A DNA stretch of 64,000 bases. It comes from Flaccisagitta enflata (taxonomy: Eukaryota; Chaetognatha; Sagittoidea; Aphragmophora). The notes below the pieces were generated by a model, which was not told the origin of the DNA, did no database searches, and saw only the letters and a list, made by a program, of their open reading frames with translations. The position numbers and the translations under genes are program-made. The stretch is from contig OZ231128.1 in NCBI GenBank assembly GCA_965153355.1, positions 1,302,001 through 1,366,000 of the forward strand, given 5' to 3'. Each line of letters opens with the position of its first letter. Position 1 is the stretch's first letter. Below, one piece after another: positions 1 through 11,755 of this stretch.

Positions 1-89
1 GTTAGAAAACCCTTGAATCATTCATTTATATGGCACCAATCTGGTATCTAGTATCTGGTGTCTGATATCTAGTATCTGGTATCCTTTTT

Positions 90-289
90 AGTCGCGTGCT
101 ATGCGACTCTACACCCCGTTTTGTCCGTCGGTCGGTCGTACGGTTGGTTGGTCGGTCGGTCCCCATTTTTCTTTTTTTATGTTTTTGCAGTCTTTAACCT
201 CACTGCACTTGCTTAAGTGCTTTATTAACATAAATACTGCCCCTGCCCACCCGTACGCGACTAAGGTAGCCTTGTATCGGGCCTTGTTT
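90..289 (+). mobile_element. Family A (HINE/DINE-like) element
   Basis: Begins AGTCGCGTGCTATGCGACTC, has a GTCGGTCGG core and ends CACCCGTACGCGACT...GGCCTTGTT. Confidence 0.75.
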
Positions 290-346
290 GTTTAGAAACG
301 ACATTGGTTTGAATGAAAACATTTCCAAAATTACTTCTGCAATCCC

Positions 347-1454
347 CAGGCCTGTATATTATTGAGTTCCCCCCCCCCCGGTGGGGGAGGGGAATCAAAG
401 GGTCAAAAAGAGACAACAGGTCGCCTAAGGGCACATGTGTCAGCGATACCGTTGCCCTGCTTGAGTGATTGTGAATTGAGGAGGGAAGCAGGGCAGCGGC
501 CCCGAAGGGGACGATGTCCTGTAGAACACAGGGGGAATTTTTTTTTTCCTGCCTCAAGAAGGGGATGAAATGCTGACTGAAGGCCTTCAAGAGCCTTAAC
601 TGAGGTCTAAGAAGGCCAATGTAAGGCGTGAGAGTGTCAATCAGAAGCTTGAGATAGCTGGCCCTGAGAATTTGGATTTGAGGCCTGAGCGGCTTGATTT
701 GAGACCTGAGAGGCTGGATATGAGGCCTGGGAGGCTGGATTTGAGACCTGAGAGGCTGGATTTGAGGCCTGAGAGGCTGGATTTGAGACCTGAGAGGCTG
801 GATTTGAGGCCTGAGAGGCTGGATTTGAGACCTGAGAGGCTGGACTTGAGACCTGAGAGACTGGATTTGAGGCCTGAAAGGCTGGATTTGAGGCCTGAAA
901 GGCTGGATTTGAGGCCTGAGAGGCTGGATTTGAGGCCTGAGAGGCTGGATTTGAGGCCTGAGAAGCAGGATTTAAGGCCTGAGAGGCTGGATTTGAGGCC
1001 TGAGAGGCTGGATTTGAGGCCTGAGAGGCTGGATTTGAGGTCTAAGAGGCTGGATTTGAAGCCTGAGAGGTCAGATTTTAGGCCTGAGAGATCAGATTTG
1101 AGGCTCGAGAGGTCATATTTAAGGCCTGAGGGGCCCAATGAGGGGGGGACGAACGAACGGACGGACGGACGAACAAACGAACGAAAGTCCCCTGTGTTCT
1201 ACAGGACATCGTCCCCTTCAGGGCCGCTGCCCAAAAAGGAAATTTAGGGAAAATATAACTTTTTACAGTACAAAATCATAAAACTCAATTAGAAAAACAC
1301 AATTTAGCACTATTTAAGCCTTAGCTACATTGTATTATTGCTATATGGGGAAGAAAATCATAGATACAAAAACACGACGCGATGCATCGCGGGGAAGAAA
1401 ATCAAAGGCAGGGGGGGAAAAAAATCAAAAGCGACTCAATAATATACACCCCAG
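347..1454. mobile_element. Family D hAT element, 8-bp TSD, containing a family C insertion
   Basis: Ends are CAGGCCTGTATATTATTGAG and its complement. Flanks GCAATCCC (339-346) and GCAATTCC (1455-1462) match at 7 of 8 bases. The interior (G-rich run and GGGGAAGAAAATCA) matches copies at 20531 and 25699. Confidence 0.75.
418..1238 (+). mobile_element. Family C element: inverted ends around a 21-bp repeat array
   Basis: The inverted ends contain GGACGATGTCCTGTAGAACA and its complement. The core at 672-1130 is about 20 units of GGCTGGATTTGAGGCCTGAGA. Since 21 is a multiple of 3, both strands stay open (RPERLDL and SGLKSSL), but no gene is implied. Confidence 0.85.
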
Positions 1455-2155
1455 GCAATTCCTATAGAAAAAGTGCATTTCAGCAAAATGGATATTCACT
1501 TCAGAGAGCTCTAGCTCCTAAACTGGTAAAGATAGAGACAAGACATTATCTTTCCCAGATTCCAAATCCCAATTTTTTAGCTATACTTTGCATTTTGGGT
1601 ACCCTTTAGGCCCCTTTTGCTATATGAATACCTTAGCAATCGCCAAGATATTTATCAGAGAAGCTCAACAATATTCTTATAATAAATTTTAGGTGGTTGT
1701 TAGAACTAAAATGGAGAAAATTCTCAATTTGTATAGAATTTTCCGGTTTTTGGACATTCAGGGCCCCCTACTGGATACTTTTGGGCCCCCTACTGGGGAC
1801 TTTTGGGCCCCTCACTACAAGCATTGAATTAATATAATATAAAGTATAGCAACCAAAGCAGACCCATGAAGAGTCCTTGATTACTATCTTGTTTTTAGCA
1901 AGATAGTAATGGTTGCTACCAGTACAAAAACTTTGATCGAAATTAATAGTATTTGTTTTTCTTCACGCCTTCACAAGTTGATATGCCTAGATCTTTCGAT
2001 TATGCTTGTCCCAATCGATTCCAATGAGTTGATGTTGTCATTGTCGTTGTCATTGTTGCTGTCATTGCCATTGGCATTGTTGCTGTTATCGCCAGTGTTG
2101 TCGCTGTGGATGTCCACCGTGTTTCTTGCTATATTGTATTTGGTCTTTATGGTGT
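1455..2155. other. Non-coding stretch, no gene seen
   Basis: AT-rich sequence with a short duplicated phrase (GGGCCCCCTACTGG, 1752-1795). I see no supported gene or element boundary. Confidence 0.5.
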
Positions 2156-2159
2156 TGCC

Positions 2160-2420
2160 CCAGATGTACTGCAGCTGTCGCCGCAGATGTCGCCGCAGCT
2201 GTCGCCGCAGCTGCCGCGCAGGTCGCCGCAGCTGTCGCCGCAGCTGTCGCCGCAGCTGTCGCCGCAGCTGTCGCCGCAGCTGTCCCCGCAGCTGTCGCCG
2301 CAGCTGTCGTCGCAGCTGTCCCTCAGCTGTCGCCGCCACTGTCGCTGTCGCCGCTGCTGTCGCTGTCGCCACCGCTGTCGCCGCCGCTGTCGCCGCCGCT
2401 ATCGTAAGCGTCACTGCTAC
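2160..2420. repeat. 12-bp minisatellite GCAGCTGTCGCC and degenerate GTCGCC repeats
   Basis: About 14 units of GCAGCTGTCGCC, then GTCGCTGTCGCCGCT-type repeats. All six frames are low-complexity (e.g. VAAAVA, SPQL). Confidence 0.85.
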
Positions 2421-2565
2421 AGTCACTGCTATCGCCGTGGTATTTGTCTCCCCCGTTGCTTTTGCCGCAGTTGACATTGCTGTTCCTCTCGCCAAGCTGC
2501 CTTTGATGACGTTTCTTTTGCCACAATGATCTGTAGGAGAGAAAGGAAGGCAGCAGAAACACCCC

Positions 2566-2843
2566 GACGGAAGACCTGATCTTTTCTTTTTGCTGGTTGC
2601 ACAGATTGAACTTTCAAAGAGAGAGACATACCGGCAACGGCCTGAAAGAAACAGGCCGGTGATTTTAAGGTGCCCGTTGGTTTGTTGTTGTTGCTGCTGT
2701 TGCCGCCATTGACGACTGTGACGACGATGACGATGACGACAATGACGACGCCGATAACGACGACGACGAAGACCAGAGCCAACCCAAAATTGCAGATTCC
2801 TACAGGCTCCATTTCCCCGCCAGACGACGACGACGATAGTGAG

Positions 2844-2879
<36 letters not shown>

Positions 2880-2978
2880 TTGTTTTTGTTTTTGTTTTTA
2901 TTGTTGTTGTTGTTTTTTCTGCTGTCCTTGTTGTTGTCGTCCTTGTTGCTATTGTTGTGTTGTTGTTGTTGTTGTCGC

Positions 2979-3012
<34 letters not shown>

Positions 3013-3370
3013 ACTGCTATTTTTGTTGTTGCTGTAGTTGCTGCAACATATTAGTTGCTGCTGTTTTTGATGATGATGCTGTTGCTGCTGATGGAGTGGA
3101 TGCTGTTGTTGATGCTGTAGTCGCTAATGTTGATTTTGTTGCTTTGTTGTTATTGTTGTTGTTGCTGCTGATGATGTTGCTGTTGTCGATATCGCTGATG
3201 TTGATTGCTCCATCTGCAAAAGGGAAAGGAAACAGCGGCAGACAAACCCCAACAAAGGTCCTTGCACTGGCGTTGGCTGCATCTGTATGGAAACAGACAT
3301 AGATAGAAACATACCGGCAACGGCCTGAAAGAAACAGGCCGTTAACGTTGAATCGCCCGTTGATTTCAAG
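2566..3370. repeat. Duplicated ~110-bp segment flanking (TTG)n tracts
   Basis: ACATACCGGCAACGGCCTGA occurs at about 2627 and 3310 with similar flanks. On the minus strand both copies could encode ACFFQAVAGM followed by a related tail. TTG repeats fill 2839-3020. It may be a decayed exon pair or a repeat. Confidence 0.5.
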
Positions 3371-3476
3371 GTGAGGATTTTCTTTCTTCTTAGTTCAATA
3401 CATTGTTGCAGAATGTTCACAGTGGGATGGCCATTTCGATCCAGGTTACATCATTGAGGTGTATCATAATTCAAAT

Positions 3477-5732
3477 TTGTTTCATTGTTCGTTTTTGGTT
3501 TTTCTCCCCTTTTTGATTTTTTTTTTTTTCCATTTCAATTTTTTTCAAACTTTTATGATTTTTAATAATTCACTTTTTGTATTCATCGTACTTGTTTTTG
3601 AATTGATTCACACTTGAAGATTGGCGCACAGTAAGAGGAAGAGAATTCCAGATTGGTGGGGTGCGAACAGAAAAGAAATTTTTGCGAAGGTCAAGACGTG
3701 CATGTTGGGTGTCTAAGGCTAGAGGATCAGTGGATAGACGCGTCTGAGGTCCAATATTTCTAGACACTTTATCAAACCAAATTGTGTGGTCAACTCGCGA
3801 AAAACCTTTCAACATCTTAAATGCTTCAATACAATCTCCTCTCAAGCGTCTTTCTTGCAATGTAGTAAGACCAATCTTCGTCAATTTCTCCTCATATGTT
3901 CCTGTTATATTTCGAATTTGTCGTACCATCCTTTTTTGAACTTTCTCCAGGATTTCAATGTCCTTTACTAAATAGGGGGACCATGCCTGAATAGCATACT
4001 CAAGATGAGGTCTTACAAAAACTTTGTACAGCTGGACAAGGATATCTTTTTCACGGCATTGAAAAGAGCGAAGTAACTGACCAAGAACCTGATTCCCCTT
4101 AGATGCTGCTTTTGCACATTGCAGACCAGGTTTAGCAGTGTGGTCAAACATCATGCCAAGATCTCTTTGTGATTCAACAGCCTGTATTTGGATTCCATTC
4201 ATTGCATATTGAAATTTTGGGTTGTTTCGACCCACATGCACCAGTTTGCATTTATCAACATTGAAGTACATCTGCCATTTTTCAGCCCATTTGTACAGAT
4301 TGTCAATGACTGCTTGCAGGTCCTCATTATCGGCTCTAGTCTGGATTCTCTTAATCACTTTTGTATCATCTGCAAACTTCAGAAGAAGAGCCAACACTGA
4401 TTCTATGCAAATGTCAATATCATTAATGAATATGATGAATAGTATTGGCCCAAGGACAGATCCCTGTGGGACGCTACACAGAACTTGAATCAAATCGGAT
4501 TGTTGACCATTCAGAACAACTCTCTGCTTCCTTCCTGACAGCCAAGCTCTTATCCAAGCCAGAATTTCACCATCAATACCAAGAGCCTTCAGTTTAGCAA
4601 TAAGACGCTGATGTTGAACCTTATCAAAAGCTTTGGCAAAGTCAAGATATAGCACATCTACACAATCACCATCATCTAAAACCTTAGTTACTTCCTCCAT
4701 GCAATGAAGAAGGTTTGTGAGACATGACTTCTTTCCCATGAATCCATGCTGTGAGCTAAGGAGCAGACTATTTGAGATAAGGTGTGACATCACATTAGTC
4801 TTGATGATTGACTCCAGGATTTTACAGACTGTACTGGTAAGGGAAATAGGTCGATAGTTATTCACCAGTTTTTTGCTACCACCTTTATGAACTGGTGTTA
4901 CATTTGCAGTTCTCCAGTCTTCAGGCACCTCCGAAGTTCGTAGGGATCTTTTGAAGATAATTGTCAATGGTAGTGCCAACTCTTCCCATGCCTCCAACAT
5001 TACAATGTTTTGAATCCCGTCAGGTCCTGGAGAGCTGTATCTTTTCAAGTTTTTCAATTTTTCTTTCACTATTCCCTCTGTAATGGCAACAGAAGCTAGA
5101 ATTGAACTCGATTTTTGACCCACATCTGGAATTTCAGCTTTTTCAACCTCAAAAACTGAGCCATAGTAATCATTCAACATCTGAGCCTGGACTCTATCAT
5201 CTGTAACAATTTCCCCATGCACATTTTGTAGAGGGCCAACTCCTGTGCGATTAGACTTTTTGCCACCAATATAAGCATAAAACACTTTTGGATTTTGCTT
5301 GGAGTTTTTTGCAATCTCTTTTTCAAATTTGAGCTTGGATCTCAGGATAAGCTTTTTGAGTTTCTTTTTCAAGTTTTTGTATTCACTTAATGACTCTGCT
5401 GTTTGGCTATTTTTGTATTTTTTCCAAAGTTTTCGCTTTTTTCGCAGCATTCTCAGCAACTCAGAAGTCATCCATGGTGGTTTTTTCTTGCGTTTTCCAT
5501 TTGAAATTGGGACACACTTTTCTACCACATCATCATATATTTCTTTGAATCTAAGCCAGCAAGCATTCACATCCTCGCCTTGCAGTTCATCATGCCATCT
5601 CACCTCTTTGAACATCTTGCGCATTTTTGGGAAGTCACCTTTTTTATAATTAAAACGGGACATTTTGTTAGTGGATATTCTTGAGAGAAGGTTTGTCTCA
5701 ATCATAAGAACAGAGTTATACCTCTTCATCAA
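3477..5732 (-). mobile_element. CR1/L2-like LINE, 5'-truncated, with 14-bp target-site duplication
   Basis: Flanked by ATCATAATTCAAAT at 3463-3476 and 5733-5746. The endonuclease part is missing, as expected of a target-primed insertion that stopped early. The 3' end in sense is A-rich (GAACAATGAAACAA) without a long poly(A). Confidence 0.88.
3570..5732 (-). CDS. Reverse transcriptase of the CR1/L2-like LINE (open frame, ~720 aa)
   Basis: Catalyses target-primed reverse transcription. In order (residues counted from 5744): a basic linker, SSPGPDGI (237-244), NYRPISL (296-302), QHGFM (332), LDFAKAFD (367-374), VPQGSVLGP (425-433) and FADD (457-460). A C-terminal block with RPHLEYAIQAWSPY follows, as in CR1/L2/Rex1-type elements. 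The endonuclease domain is absent. The frame is uninterrupted to a stop at 3570, so the insertion is probably young. The true element starts at the 5732 boundary, so the start of the frame belongs to the flank. Confidence 0.9.
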   Translation of the reverse strand: MMKRYNSVLMIETNLLSRISTNKMSRFNYKKGDFPKMRKMFKEVRWHDELQGEDVNACWLRFKEIYDDVVEKCVPISNGKRKKKPPWMTSELLRMLRKKRKLWKKYKNSQTAESLSEYKNLKKKLKKLILRSKLKFEKEIAKNSKQNPKVFYAYIGGKKSNRTGVGPLQNVHGEIVTDDRVQAQMLNDYYGSVFEVEKAEIPDVGQKSSSILASVAITEGIVKEKLKNLKRYSSPGPDGIQNIVMLEAWEELALPLTIIFKRSLRTSEVPEDWRTANVTPVHKGGSKKLVNNYRPISLTSTVCKILESIIKTNVMSHLISNSLLLSSQHGFMGKKSCLTNLLHCMEEVTKVLDDGDCVDVLYLDFAKAFDKVQHQRLIAKLKALGIDGEILAWIRAWLSGRKQRVVLNGQQSDLIQVLCSVPQGSVLGPILFIIFINDIDICIESVLALLLKFADDTKVIKRIQTRADNEDLQAVIDNLYKWAEKWQMYFNVDKCKLVHVGRNNPKFQYAMNGIQIQAVESQRDLGMMFDHTAKPGLQCAKAASKGNQVLGQLLRSFQCREKDILVQLYKVFVRPHLEYAIQAWSPYLVKDIEILEKVQKRMVRQIRNITGTYEEKLTKIGLTTLQERRLRGDCIEAFKMLKGFSRVDHTIWFDKVSRNIGPQTRLSTDPLALDTQHARLDLRKNFFSVRTPPIWNSLPLTVRQSSSVNQFKNKYDEYKK

Positions 5733-5746
5733 ATCATAATTCAAAT

Positions 5747-6329
5747 CAAATCACATGCATTTGATCCCTATCTTTTATCAATGAAAATAAGTAAATTTTT
5801 AAGATGTGCAGGATTTTTGGGGTATTTGGGACCTTACGTTGGGTACCCCCCCCGGGCCCTTTTTGCCAACTGCATCCCTTTTCTTTTACAAAGTTACTAG
5901 ATAGGTCAAATGTTGAGAATAAGTTTGTCAAGTAATTCAAGTAAGATTTGAATGGAAAAATTACCAGATTTTGTTGCAATTTTACCATTTTGGGACATTT
6001 GGGGTTCCCGCAAGGGCCCCCTAGGGGCCCCTTAGGGCCCCTCATCCCAGGTTTATAGTTAAAGGAAATCTACTTCATATCATCTTTCAAATAAAACCAA
6101 TCCCAGGGGTTTTACACACTTCTACAAGAAGTTATAAAGGAAAGAAGCTAAAATGTGTCAAATTGAGAGACTTGAAAACCGAGAAGAAAATGGGGGTAAT
6201 ACCCCTGACAGATATAGAGCCCGTGCTACCTGGAATTCCATAAAAATGCACATTTATGGGTTCCTTCAGTCAACCAAAGGGCTAAAGTCGCCATTTCACT
6301 TCGAGGATGGAGGGTATGAGATTGATAGT
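5747..6329. other. Non-coding flank of the LINE
   Basis: Contains C-rich phrases (5846-5863, 6018-6043) but no supported feature. Confidence 0.4.
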
Positions 6330-7252
6330 GCCACTCTATTTTTAAAACCTATTTTAACCACCTTGAGTTAAGAGAAACTAAAGAATATCAATGATGGTTG
6401 GAAAGCTCTTTGAAAGATCTTTCATTTGAGTCGTGTCTGGACATAGGCTCAAACCGTTTAGAAATTACAGTGATTCAAAGAAAACCTCTATCTTTTTACC
6501 CTTACGGTGTGTCATTAAAAAAATTTTGCTGATAATTTCATTATTACCAAAATGATAGAAGATTTTGTCCGATTGCTTTCAAATTTTCAGTGATGTCTAA
6601 ATTGTGTGTCTGATGATACCAGTTCAATTTTTGTGAGAATCGGAAATTTTTTAATATGGTTTTTGCATGTTCCTTTACTAACCCTCATCCAAATTCTTGA
6701 AAAATGATGCAATTTCAAAAAAAAAACTTAATTATTTCTTAATCATTTGAGCTCATACCCAGTTTACTTCTTTGGGAGAGGGCTCTAAATATGGATCTTT
6801 GAAAGCACTCTAAAACTGTCATAGATTTTTCACAATTTTAACCATATCTTCATGAACAAAACACTCAATAAAATCCAATCACTGATTTTTTCAAAACAGC
6901 TTTGCTAACCAACATTAAAATCTTTCACATGGTGAAAATGATAGCCGATTTGGATGAAATTTTAGGAGCTGTTAAAGGAAGGTATGTTGTACCGCCATAT
7001 CAAATTTTATCTTAATCGGATAAGGTTAAGTATGGTTTTTAAGAGATTCTGTTTAAGTTATGGTCGCTGACACACCGTAAGGGTGAAAAAAGAGAGGTAT
7101 TTTTCAAATTGATGTAGCTTCTAAATCATTTGAGCGACAATGTTGCGACACAACTCTAATGAATGATCTTTCGAAAAGCTTTCTAGACATCACCAATTTT
7201 CCTTAGTTTCTCTCAAATTAAGTTTGTTAAGATAGGTTTAAAAAATCCGCCA
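6330..7252. mobile_element. Foldback-like element with ~200-bp imperfect inverted arms
   Basis: The left arm (TTTTTAAAACCTATTTTAAC ... TTACCCTTACGGTGTGTCA at ~6510) pairs with the right arm (TGACACACCGTAAGGGT at ~7069 ... AAGATAGGTTTAAAAA). No ORF is seen. Confidence 0.6.
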
Positions 7253-7278
7253 TTTTTTATGACGCCAAGGTTATCGTT

Positions 7279-7287
7279 CTTTTTCTC

Positions 7288-7358
<71 letters not shown>

Positions 7359-7380
7359 ATCTTTATTTCTTTCTTTCTTT

Positions 7381-7468
<88 letters not shown>

Positions 7469-7472
7469 GTTT

Positions 7473-7532
<60 letters not shown>

Positions 7533-7540
7533 TCCTTCTT
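7279..7540. repeat. (TTTC)n microsatellite, ~260 bp
   Basis: Nearly pure CTTT/TTTC units. Confidence 0.95.
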
Positions 7541-7794
7541 ACAACTCAAATCGTGAAACAGCCTGTCATGCACTCACAAATAGCTGACTAACGTGATCAT
7601 TATCAAACAGTACAAAATAACACCCCTTTCAAAATTAGGCAAACTGGGATCTGATCTGATCTGACCGATCAGAGCAAGACTGTAAATGCTTTATAAATTA
7701 CTGTTAAAGAGTCTAAGTTAAAAGGTAACTTTTAGATATTCAAATCTCAGCAGGGTTTTGTAAAAATTGTCCAACGAATGTCAACTAATGGCTC

Positions 7795-8412
7795 CTACCA
7801 TCTAGCTCATAAATATACGGACAGCTGGAGAAAAATAAGCATTTTGATTCACTGTCTGAAAAATATGTTCAAATAGATTAATTTTTAGTCATCATAGGGT
7901 ATTTTGATCTAACAAGTGCTTCTGTTTCGAGTTTCTTTCTGATTGGTCTATGATTTTTTAATTCAAATCAGTGTATCCTGAATTTCTTAAAAAGTAACAA
8001 AAAACATTGATTTCTTTTTCATTTTCTTTTGATAAAAGCTAATTTTGGAGGAATATGTTAAACCGCTGCCTTCAATTTTTTTCAACATAAAAGAAATCTG
8101 GTGAAAATGTGATCTAATGAGGTCAAGCAAAATGACTTTTGTCAATCCATTTGGATTTAAGAGCTGTTTCTATAAAAATCGTCCATTGTCAATATGAACT
8201 GAAAATCTCTGAATTTTGATTTTGGTAAGGTGACTGTTTTTCTTCGAAACGCTGTCATTTCCAAACAGATTGAGCCACTGAGCTCTGCTTGGTCTTGAAT
8301 GGAAGACTTTTTGTCATAGTTTGTTGATCTGCTTTCATTTTTGTATTGAATATTTAAGTTTTGCTCCTATGAACATGAGTAGGTGTCCGTATATTTATGA
8401 GCTAGATAGTAT
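7795..8412. mobile_element. Non-autonomous DNA transposon, ~26-bp TIRs
   Basis: CTAGCTCATAAATATACGGA at 7803 is repeated inverted at 8383-8405. The interior is AT-rich with no ORF. Confidence 0.65.
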
Positions 8413-8796
8413 TCTCTTCTTTCGTTTGATATCACAATAATGCACTTTGGATGGAAGTTCCAAATTGACCGGTGAAGCCAACCTATATGTCGAGGGATTC
8501 ACTCACTTTGTGGGGATGTTCCTCATTCCCAATGCGTCATTGTTGCTTGGTATTTAAACAACAACTGGAGAGGGGCAGTTTTCTCCCCACTCGTATGGGA
8601 AAAAATGAAAAATTTTATGCCGTCTCCTTATAAAAAGATTTCTTGTCAAAATCAGTCAAAATCTTCTACCACCTTTTTGACTTATTATACAACCAGGGCC
8701 ACACACTAGTGCGAATGCTCTATTTGGCCTCGGTTTGCGAATATACTATGTTTGAGCAATCTCTGTGTCACATTTCAGCCCTCTAAATGCATTTTT

Positions 8797-9000
8797 AGTC
8801 GCGTGCTACGCGACTCTACACCCCGCTATGTCGGTCCGTCGGTCGGTTGGTCGGTCGGTCGGTCGGTCCCCTTTTTTACTTTTTCGGCGTTTTTGAGCTA
8901 TTTGAGCACACGGCTCCTGCCCAGATGACCCAGTGACCTTCTCCAGCACTGCTCCTGCCCACCCGCACGCGACTAGGGTAGCCGTGTATCCGGCCTTGTT
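8797..9000 (+). mobile_element. Family A (HINE/DINE-like) element
   Basis: Starts AGTCGCGTGCTACGCGACTC, has a GGTCGGTCGG core and ends GACTAGGGTAGCCGTGTATC...GGCCTTGTT. Confidence 0.85.
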
Positions 9001-9145
9001 ACTCTCAATTTTGATCACTTTCCCAGTTCGTTTAATTTTGAGTAGGGTCTCTATCCCTAGTTCATCGATTACCTCTCTGTATTCATAAAATCTGTGATAC
9101 CTCGGAAGCAGTGAAGCATTAGGCATCAACAAGCGTTGAGATTGG

Positions 9146-9393
9146 GTGCGTTTCTAGTTGCAGACAAATGCATTTATAACGGGCCACTCGGTCGCTCGCT
9201 ATGTTTCTTCGCTTGGACCGCTCATTCCACTCATTCGCTCTGCAGTGCATGGTTCATAGGATCACTCACTTCACTCACTCCCCCCCTAGTTGCCCGCGAG
9301 TTGTGGAATGGTTAACATTCACGGATATGTGTTCACGCTGAAAGCGCAATCAACAGGGAGGATCGCGTGTGTTATTGTCACTAGAAACATGCT
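9146..9393. mobile_element. Family E MITE (GTTTCTAGT ends)
   Basis: Inverted ends GTGCGTTTCTAGTTGCAGA and TTGTCACTAGAAACATGC. Interior TCGCTCGCTATGTTT is shared with the copy at 28795. Confidence 0.7.
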
Positions 9394-10669
9394 GACTAAA
9401 TTTCCTATTGTCAACACTCAGCATGAACAGCGGGGTTAACTGTCATTATCTTGGTAGAGTCGAGGCTGAGGAGGAGGAGGAGGAGGAGGAGGAAGAGGCT
9501 GAGGAGTTCCCTCTCAGCATTGAGCCATCTTTTTATGACATTCACGATTCACATTCACATTTCCACGAAATGTCTTTGCGTCCTATTTGTTCGGGGTTCA
9601 TTTACGTTAAAAATCACACACACTTGCGTCTATACAATTCTGGAGTATTTCGCGAAAAGTGAACTCATTTGAACTTAAAGAGGTGCCCACGCATTCAAAG
9701 AACAGGGTCTTCTATTGCAACTGACTCATTCTAAATTGATGGTGTGCCTCTTATAGTCAACATTATGATTTCTTTTTTTTTCTCTTGTAGCATATTGTTT
9801 GATGTTTTTTCTATCAAAATTTCAGGGTTTTTTATCAAATATTTTGTCTGTTATAAAAATTTTAAGTAGATCAGTTACCTATGGTTGTGACTTGAAAAAA
9901 AATCGTTTTTTTGTTTTGAAAATTTTTTCATATTGCTCTCATTTTGATTAGCTAGGGCTAGAGATGACTTATTGGTCTCAAATCAAACATAATCTAATCT
10001 ACTTATAAGAGGTGAAAAATCAGATATAGATTGCTAGAATTATTTTATACAAACTTTAAAGAAAGTTGTTGGTTTGGAAAACATTTTGTCACAAATTGAT
10101 TTCAAGGTCATCGCATGAAATCGAGATATCAACACATTGTTCCTTCTCAAGTAGTTTGAACAAGGCATAGACACATAACCCCCAGACTCATTTCCAGTCT
10201 CATATGAGTGCAAGAGAGCAGGAGCAGTGGCACAAGTGCCTAAAGAGTTCATTGAATGGCTGGATATGCAGTGGTCAGGTGACCCTACAAAAGGACGGTC
10301 ACTGACAGACTGACATGTCACCACCAACATCATGAAATCATCTTTCATTTTGGACCAATCAAACGTCTGTTGCTCATACCACTATTTAGAAATGAAGGCT
10401 GTTTGAAAAAAAGATGTCATGAAAAAAATGATTTTTTTTGTTGCAACCATGAATACCCTGATTACTTGAAGTTTTTGTTACAGGCAAACGGTTTGACGAA
10501 AACCCTTGAAACTTTGATACAAAAAACGTCAGACAAAAAAAAAAAAAAAACTGTTGACTATGAGAGGTACACCATCAATTAAGAATAAGTCAGTCGCAAT
10601 TGAAGACTCTGTATGTCCCACTTGTGCCTTAAAATAACGCAGTGCGGTCCAAAAATGAAAATCATAAAA
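9394..10669. other. Non-coding stretch with a GGA repeat
   Basis: A (GAG)n run at 9469-9500. A 102-codon minus frame at 10040-10348 is not recognised and has no splice or promoter support. Confidence 0.4.
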
Positions 10670-10741
10670 AAAGTAAAGTGTGACCAACCAACCAACCGAC
10701 CGACGGACAAAGCGGGGTGTAGAGTCGCGTGCTCGCGACTA
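10670..10741 (-). mobile_element. Family A fragment
   Basis: Only the core and the palindromic end remain (AAAGCGGGGTGTAGAGTCGC then GTGCTCGCGACT). Confidence 0.7.
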
Positions 10742-11604
10742 ATGATGAAAGATGAAAATGAAAATTTTGTCTTTTAGAAGGGGTGTCTCTGCATTTTTAG
10801 TATGTCCCTCATGAGTTCATTTACCGCGAAATTGACCACTGTAACAAACATGGTTACATACTCCTGATTGAGTGGTAATGTTGTAACAAACATGTGCTAT
10901 AAGCAACCCGCCAGCAACGAAACTCAGCCTCTAATAGTCACAAGTTCATGGACCTTTCAACTTATTTTCTTGGATGTCTTATGTTGGCTATAATAGAGCG
11001 AGATTTAACTGTATGTGAGTAACTTTCACGAAGAACAGACTCTCTTCATTTAGTGCCATGCCACACAAGACCAAATCGCAGAATCATCATTCTAACACAA
11101 CCACTCCTAACTTTTCTGTTTGATTTTGATTTAACATTTAAGTTTCACAGCACATGTCGAGGGAATGGACAAAAATAGTGAAACTGCTTTACTGCCAATT
11201 GATAATCTACGTATAGTGTCTAAATTCGTCAACATTAATAACGACCATATGCAAACTGTAAAACCTATAATGGGACAGCAATTTTTTTTTTATGCATGCG
11301 TGTATGCCTTGATAGCGGATGCTCCTCTGTGCTTGTCGCTGTCCTCAATATCTTCTCATTCAGTTCTTCTTGCATGGCGACTTATTTGACCATATTGTGA
11401 AGTTCGGTTGCAAATCCACTTTGCGTGTTGGAACACCCGAGTTTCCTCCAAAATGGCGGCCTCAATATGTAGGCCAAATTCAATTAATGCTTGGATACTT
11501 CTTTCAATAAGAATCTTCTTCAATAACAGTTAAGGAAAGATCTCTACCAGCAATTGGCCTTCAGATTCCACCAAGTCCATCTCACCATAAAAGCCTGTGC
11601 TTCT

Positions 11605-11755
11605 TTTTTTTTCTTTCCTCTCCTCTTCCTTTCTTTCTTTCTTTCTTTCTTCCTTTCTTACTTCCTTCCTTTCTTTCTTTCTGCCTCTCTTTCTTTCTGC
11701 CTCTCTTTCTTCCTTTCTCTCTTCCTTTCTTCCTTTCTCTCTTCCTTGCTTCCTT
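11605..11755. repeat. (TTTC)n/(TTCC)n microsatellite
   Basis: Interrupted pyrimidine tetranucleotide repeats directly abutting the family B element. Confidence 0.9.

Noticed and set aside
641-1247. Heptad-like repeat proteins on both strands
   Set aside because: Result of a 21-bp core array inside a family C element; the matching inverted ends explain it as mobile DNA.
1909-2529. 206-codon frame with a hydrophobic start
   Set aside because: The central part is a 12-bp minisatellite open on both strands; no conserved domain or splice support.
10040-10348. 102-codon minus frame of complex composition
   Set aside because: Starts and ends without splice or promoter signals and matches no family I recognise.
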